From assembly GCA_024138025.1 (NCBI GenBank), contig JAMXBD010002456.1, positions 124,001-188,000 on the forward strand: a DNA stretch of 64,000 bases, in the 5' to 3' direction. Positions 58,131-64,000 of the stretch are shown piece after piece. Source of the DNA: Combretum micranthum. Lineage: Eukaryota > Streptophyta > Magnoliopsida > Myrtales > Combretaceae. The notes below the pieces were generated by a model that was given only the letters and a program-made list of their open reading frames with translations, was not told where the DNA came from and searched no databases. Each line of letters begins with the position of its first letter. Position 1 is the first letter of the stretch. Both the position numbers and the translations under genes were made by a program.

Positions 58131-61100
58131 TTAGCTTTATCAAGGCATCCTGGGACTAAGAATTGACTAGTCCCAAAAGATTAAGAAAATAAATAAAAGA
58201 TTGTTTTGACTTGATATGGACAAGTCTAAGACTAGAAAGACTAATCTTAAAGAAATAGTATGAAATAACTAAATTGCAAAGCATAAAATTAAATAAATAA
58301 CAAGTGAGCTTATATGCTCTAAAGATTATATATATACATAAATATATTTAGTTAGGTATGAATAATAAAATCAACATAACAACATAATAAAATAAGAAGT
58401 TCATGTGCAAGAACAAAACATGAATATGTTGTTGCTTTTACTACTCATATGAGTTTCAAAATAACACAATGATCATGTTAAGTTACATGACATGGGTAAA
58501 TAATGGTTGGAAGAAGTTTACCTAAAGTGTTTATGTGTATGAAGATGGTAGATGAAATGGGTATTATGTGAGCAGTGATATGTGGTAGAAAGTTTGTGTA
58601 TAAGGAATGTGTTTTGTGAAGAATTGGTTTAAGAGAGTTTTGCTAGAGAGAACTCTTGAAGAGAGGATTTGTGGAGAAATTTGAGAGAGTTTTTAATAGT
58701 GAAATGAATGTGTGAAAGAATGAAGGAGGAAGGGGGTATTATAGAATTTTGGAGTGAAAATTAGATGTAATTAAATTAAATGAAAAGAAAATAATGGGGA
58801 TGAAGAGAGAGGGGAGTGGATGAAAAATGGGGGAATGGAGAGAGAGAAAATTTGATTAAAATTAATTTTAGAAAAAAGTGTAAGAGAAGTTTAGTGATAT
58901 GTGGTGCAGAATTTTTATAGGGAAAGAAAAATTGTAAGAAATAGATATGTAGGTGTAAGAATAGGTAGTAAGAAAAAGTAAAGAAAGAGAAATAGCAATG
59001 AATAGTAGAAAAGTACTATGAATAGTAGATTAGACAATTAAAGTACCGATAGTGATAAAAATGCGCGGATAAATGTGATATCTATACTTTTTAGCTACCG
59101 AAAAAATTCTAAAATTGATTTTTTGAAAACCTTATATTTTTACGAGTATATTGGTATTAACGGAATATTTTTTCCATTCGGTATACCAGGGCATGATTTT
59201 TGAAAACTGATCCCGTTTGGATCCAAAGGAGACTAGAAATTTGCGAATCTGATATTTTTAAGCTTCCCTATATTATTACGAACTATTGTCAACAATTATT
59301 CTCATTTTTTGTTTAGGGTTTAAGAGCGCAGGATTACCGGATCTTAAACACTAGAGTTTGTTATAAGCTTTATTAACTTTTAGGGTTCCGGTTTGACTTC
59401 CGGTTCTGTTGAGTTATTCGTAAGATCATATAATTTTGGGTTTTGTCCATTTTATATTTTTAGCTTGATATCTATGGTTTATCTTATTTTATTTTGATTA
59501 TTTAATAGTTTTTAGTTCTTGGGATCATTTAACCGAATCTAGGGTTATGAGTTGACTCGGTTTGATTTTTTGGTGAAAATTGAAATTTCTGATTCTAAAA
59601 TCCATCGAGGGTTTTAAGATCTTAGCATTTCGTTCTCGAGCGTTATTTGGATATATTGTCTTGATTTGCATGTTAGGAAACGATTAGGTGATTTGATTGA
59701 TGTACGGATGTTGATTCAACTGATAGTTGGATTTTCTTTTTTTTTTTTTAGGGTTCTCTTTTTCTCAGATCAAGAAATCCCGTTTTTTATTTTATATAGA
59801 ATTAAGTTTTAACTTGGTTCGATATTTCAGGGATTCGATTCCAGTGTTTGACTCTTAGGATTATTTTCTAAGAATTATAAAAATTTTCAGGGGTTTACAC
59901 CTAGCAACTAAGGACTTCAATTCTTTAATAAAACTCCTATTTTGAGTTCGAAAAGTAAGTGTTTTCATGCCATTACCCCATTATTATGAATTTCTTAAAA
60001 TAACAAACAACTCAAATTTTTCTACTTTATTTCTACTCCTTGTTCTACATGTTTTTCTTAGCAAATCCCATCTCAACTTATAAAAATCATTGCTTGATGA
60101 TATCTATTACCTATACTCTTCATTTTTCATATAAAACACAAGTTTTGAAGTTGATAGAATGGTTTTTAAGGTATGGTCTTGAAACCATCCGAATTTCACA
60201 AGGTTAAAATAAAACTCAAATTTTGTATTTTGTAATCTCTTCCTATTTTGAGAATCTCGACTAGTAGATCTACCATTTACTTATCAAAAACATCTTCTAT
60301 TGATACCTATTACATAAGCCTTTCATTTTTTAAACAAATCTTCCATTTTTGGTGTCGAAAAATGGGATTTCAAAATTGATCTTGGTTGGGATCCTAATTT
60401 ACAAAATTTGTTTTTGGACATATCTTTTGATAAAATCCATCTAAACTTATGAAAAAACATCCTTTACATATCTTATTTTAAATGCTTTCCATTTCTTGAA
60501 TAAAAACTTCATTTTTGAGTTGGAAAATATGTTTTTAAACTAGGCCTTGGTCTAAATCCGAACATAGAACTTTGTTTCGAAAAATAATCTTTGAAAATCA
60601 CCTTTGAACCATATAAAATGAAGTCTTAATGATATATATACATTAAGCCTTCATTATCTCAAGTAAAATTTTCATTTTGACACTTGGAAAGTGGTTTTTA
60701 AAAATGGGTCTTGCCTAGATACGAATTTCACTTTTTATTCAAGTTCAAATCCAAGATCTACACATAATATGAACAGAATATAAAAAAAATACATGGTAGT
60801 AAGCTCTAAACCTATAGATCTAAAATAAACATACCAAAACTTCATAAAAATTTAGACTACAAAGTATAATATAATATGAAGATAATAAAGTCTTTAAGAC
60901 AACAAATATAGCAATATCATTATAGATCATAAACAAGAGGAAGTTTCAAAGTTTTGGCATCATCATCTCTAGCCTTTAGATATTATGGAGAGTCCTTTGA
61001 TGCATGAAACCTCCATATAATCAACCTGTAGTATCTATGGAAGCTTAAGAAGAAGATTTACTTAAAGAATCTTCAAGAACGGAGTGTGGAAGTGTTTTTT

Positions 61101-62829
61101 TAAGATGGGGGCAGCTTGTTTCCTTTGCAAGAACAAGGCTAAGAAAGAGTTAAAGAGAGGAAAAAGAGACAGTAAATGATGTAGGGTTGCAAAGAAGGAA
61201 AGGGTGTAAATAAAATGCTTTAAATAGAGAGAGTGAGTGTATTAATATGTGTTAAATAAATGGGAAAAGAAAAAAAAAACAACCCGAGGGGGGGGGCGCT
61301 GGACGTGATCTTCATGGGGAGGAGGAGAGTGTAGTTAATTTGTAACTTAAATTTTGAAAGTGTAACTTGTGTTACTTATGTGCTAACTAAAAGAGACTTT
61401 AATTCATTAAATAAATCATTAAAATAAAGGAAAAGTGGCTATTTTTAGGGTATGGTCAGCTGTCATGCATGGGAAATGGAGTGTAAGAATGAGTGAAAGA
61501 AGACATGAATAAGGTGTAGAAGTGACAAATGAAGTGTACTTGAAGTATGGGTTGAAAAAGTGCTTTTTATTAAGAAAAATATATAAAATAAAATTAAGAA
61601 AAATTTTTTAAATGAGTGGCAGAAATTTCATAAATAAATTAAATAATCAATTGAATTATTTTAATATTTCAATAAATAAGTTACCGTACAGTCAAAATAT
61701 GCTTATATAAAGCTATAACTAATTTTTTATATTTTGAAAAATTCTAAAAATTTATTTTATGAAATAAAAATATTTTTCAATTATTAAATTAATTTATTTT
61801 ATTTTTAGTACTAGGTCTTAAACAGAAATCGATCCCATAAAAACTCGAAACGTACTAAATTTTGGAAAAAAATTGAATTTTCTGGATATATAAAATATTT
61901 ATCTAAAAATATAAGGGTTTATTAAGAATAATAAAATTGTGTAATGAATAGTAGTGAATCGTACAAATGACTAGTTAATTACAGGTAGTAATAAAAAACG
62001 AATAAATCGCAAAATCAGATAATTCTAGTTATCGAAAAATTATGAAACTGATATTTTAGAAATCCTTATGAAAATACGAGTCTAATGTATTAATGGTATA
62101 TTTTTTATATCTCGAGCCCCGAGACACGTTTCAAAGTCTGCATCCAAACGGGTTCAAAATAGGTCAAAAATTTACCAATGTAATATTTTTAAGTGACCTT
62201 ATATTACTACGAGCTACTCTATACACTTAAACTACACCTCGGCCTCTAGGGTTAAGAGCGCGAGATTGCCAGACTTAAACTTATATTCCACTTAGGGTTT
62301 CGGGGTGATTTTCTGGTTTAGATCTTTACCAACTTGGAAACTAGAGGTTTATGTTTATACATCACATTTAGTTTGAGAAATTTATTTTAAATTTTATTTT
62401 TTTAAGTATTTAATATCTCTCAACGTTTTCGGAATTCTTGAATTAAGTTTTATTTCGAAGGTTTATCGTTATTTACTTTTTAATAATTTGTTTTTAGGTT
62501 CTATATTACCCGATTTTACAATTCAGAGTTAAGTATGTAATTTGTCGTACGTAGTGGTTTTGAATTTGAAGACTGTTGAGTTCTTATTTTAATTTTTAAG
62601 GAAGCTCATATTAAGAATTTCTGGATTCGTTCATATTTAGACTAGTCGAAGTTCGGTTTAATTTGGAGTCATTTTTAGAGTTTATTTTTTATGTTTATTT
62701 TGGAATTATTTACTGGAATTTTACGGGGCTTACAGAGTAGCTCCACCGGGCAACCCTAGGCGTCCCTCCAATCTCTCTTTGAGTGTTTGCAGGAGCAATC
62801 TCTACAGGCTTAGAACTCCCTCGTGCAAC

Positions 62830-63620
62830 AATCTTTTTAGGTTATATGACATTTTTTTGGGTATAATCTAGGGTAAACTCATTTTTATTGTTTTAGGGTT
62901 TTTAGTACAATCTTGTCGGATCTAGATCTTCTAGAACTAATTCTTGACCTAAGTTGGTTTTTAGGGTTCCAATTTAGTTGGGCTTTAAGATCTACTTATA
63001 AGATTATAACATATGGGGGTTCACACTTATAATATATTTGTTTCATAACTAGACGTACTCTATTTTATAATTTATTTAATATTTAGAATTTTCGGGATAG
63101 GCTTCTAATGTTAAATGTTGATTTGGTTTGGCTTTTGGTTTTACTTTTAAATTTTGACTCTAAGATTCACTTACGAAATTACTCAAGAAACTAGGGTATA
63201 AATTTACAATTTTATCATTATTTTTTATCTGAAGTTATCATGATTTACATGCTAAGAAGTGATTTAGTTTTACTTATAAGATTTTAACTTGATGAATTAA
63301 TACCATATTATAGGAATTCATTCCGTATTATTTTATTATTAAATATTATTTGGATATAAGACATCGATTTATGTGCAGAGATAAATAGAGGAATTGTTTA
63401 GCGTAAGAGTCTCGAAGTCGAATGATTATTGGATTTTTATTTCCTTTTTAAAAGTACTCTTTTTCTTAAGGTGGGTAATTAGAGTTTTCTAATTCCATGA
63501 CACGTATTAGACATTTAAGGCTGTTGAGTTTTTATTTGATCTCACTTAGAGTTTCTTAGGGTTCGGTTTTAACTTGGCTCGATTTTTGGATTCTAGTTTC
63601 GATACTAGCTCTAAGGTTCT
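62830..63620. other. F2-like 5' LTR fragments, no gene
   Basis: Repeated phrases such as TAGGGTTCC, GGGGGTTCACAC (63015-63026) and AACTTGGCTCGATTTTTGGA (63573) resemble the right-hand ends of copies e and f. They suggest one or two more truncated or diverged F2 ends into which copy g inserted. Confidence 0.4.
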
Positions 63621-64000
63621 TGTCACACCCCAGGGTACTCTAAACGTGGCAGTCCACCGTACATAATACTAAAGCCTAGGAATGACTACCTTAGTCACGC
63701 AAAGACTTCCATATCATGTACAAGGTGTACATCTCAACCAAGGGAACACGTCGAGTAGCGTAATTTATATTGATAATAAATAAGTAACAAGGCAAAGAGA
63801 ATACTTATCACAACGCATACATATTACATTTAATTCTTAAAGGCATATCCTTCTATTATCTTCAAATAAATATACATTACTAATCATATAAGTCATTACA
63901 TATAAGAACCTTACAACATTGCTTTCTTATGATCCCATTCCTTCATAGAAGCTTAATCATCCTTCCATGATTTCTTAATGTCATGATCCTCAATTTAAGC
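63621..64000 (-). mobile_element. F2 LTR, copy g, cut by window end
   Basis: TGTCACACCCC start with the next 380 bp closely matching 51605-51990 (copy f), so f and g are of the same subfamily. Preceding GTTCT (63616-63620) should be the left TSD. Confidence 0.85.

Larger units (their letters stand above)
51605..59899 (-). mobile_element. F2 solo LTR, copy f, containing another LTR
   Basis: Starts TGTCATGCCCC, ends CAGGGGTTTACA, perfect TSD CCTAG (51600-51604, 59900-59904) inside copy e. Removing 54202-58130 leaves about 4.4 kb. Mini-exon 52825-52759, leader donor GTAAAC (58521-58516), TATA-like TATAATAC (58743-58737). (AT)n at 52647-52674. Confidence 0.9.
49752..62734 (-). mobile_element. 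F2 solo LTR, copy e, containing copy f
   Basis: Starts TGTCACGCCCC at 49752 and ends CGGGGCTTACA at 62734. TSD GAGTA (49747-49751, 62735-62739) rejoins the Tat-like LTR. Without copy f it is about 4.7 kb, longer than copies a-d because of extra sequence at its 5' (right) end. Mini-exon at 50870-50801, leader donor GTAAAT (61061-61056), TATTTAAA (61226-61219), G-run about 61286-61295. Confidence 0.9.
45736..62829 (+). mobile_element. Tat/Retand-like LTR split by F2 copies d and e
   Basis: Segments 45736-45986, 49398-49751 and 62735-62829 join into one LTR of about 690 bp once the two F2 insertions and duplicated TSDs are removed. It starts TGATAGTGAAATATA, has TATAAATA at 49606-49613, the GACTTATGCATCGGAG motif at 49734-49749 and the end CAGGAGCAATCTCTACAGG ... 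CCTCGTGCAACA at 62829. That motif and end are typical of Tat-lineage LTRs. Confidence 0.7.

Overview
This is a window of plant nuclear DNA, most likely from a eudicot with a large, repeat-rich genome. The reasons are nested LTR retrotransposons of plant-specific lineages (Athila, Ogre/Tat, SIRE-type and other copia), 5-bp target-site duplications (TSDs), AT-rich spacers and no compact genes. I see no intact host gene, RNA gene, CRISPR array or prokaryotic feature. The only recognisable host-derived sequence is a broken 3' part of a FAB1/PIKfyve-type phosphatidylinositol-3-phosphate 5-kinase gene (3762-4848).

Layout. 1-3702: partial, decayed Ty1/copia element on the minus strand (integrase, protease, gag, leader, PBS, LTR). 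3762-4848: FAB1 pseudogene. About 5482-6110: LTR of a Ty3/gypsy element. 8543-12588: polypurine tract and LTR of a SIRE-like copia element, split by a solo Ogre-type LTR (8907-11664, TSD ACTCT). 13588-17106: first of seven copies of a 3.4-4.7 kb solo LTR, here called family F2, whose + strand starts TGTCACGCC and ends GGGGTTTACA. About 19739-38010: decayed Athila element (gag, protease, reverse transcriptase), split inside the RT frame by an F2 LTR (24091-37864, TSD CCATC). That LTR is itself split by a complete 10.3 kb Ogre-type element (25025-35345, TSD GGATT) with two 2.6 kb LTRs, a tRNA-Arg PBS and a GGGG-containing polypurine tract but no coding domains. 38440-45441: a small LTR element with an F2 LTR in its interior, ending in an inverted LTR copy, all between one pair of CTTAG repeats. 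45736-62829: a Tat/Retand-like LTR split by two further F2 LTRs, one of which contains another F2, which in turn contains a further LTR (four levels deep). 63621-64000: start of a seventh F2 copy.

What stands out. All seven F2 LTRs lie in the same orientation. The six seen in full share a promoter-proximal leader ending in a splice donor, an intron holding an ~80-nt block at a constant 108-110 nt from the acceptor, and a tiny exon. That exon reads as an acidic peptide tail, a stop codon, then an ATG 5-8 nt before a second donor. Differences between copies in the tail are mostly synonymous. The same layout recurs on the + strand at 7593-7652 and, more weakly, at 13047-13092. This LTR-internal mini-exon is my best candidate for something undescribed. 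Others are a tRNA-like A-box/B-box pair in the Ogre LTRs, the inverted-LTR insertion with a shared TSD, and a series of hairpins in the copia leader. All family names are inferred by eye, without database searches.
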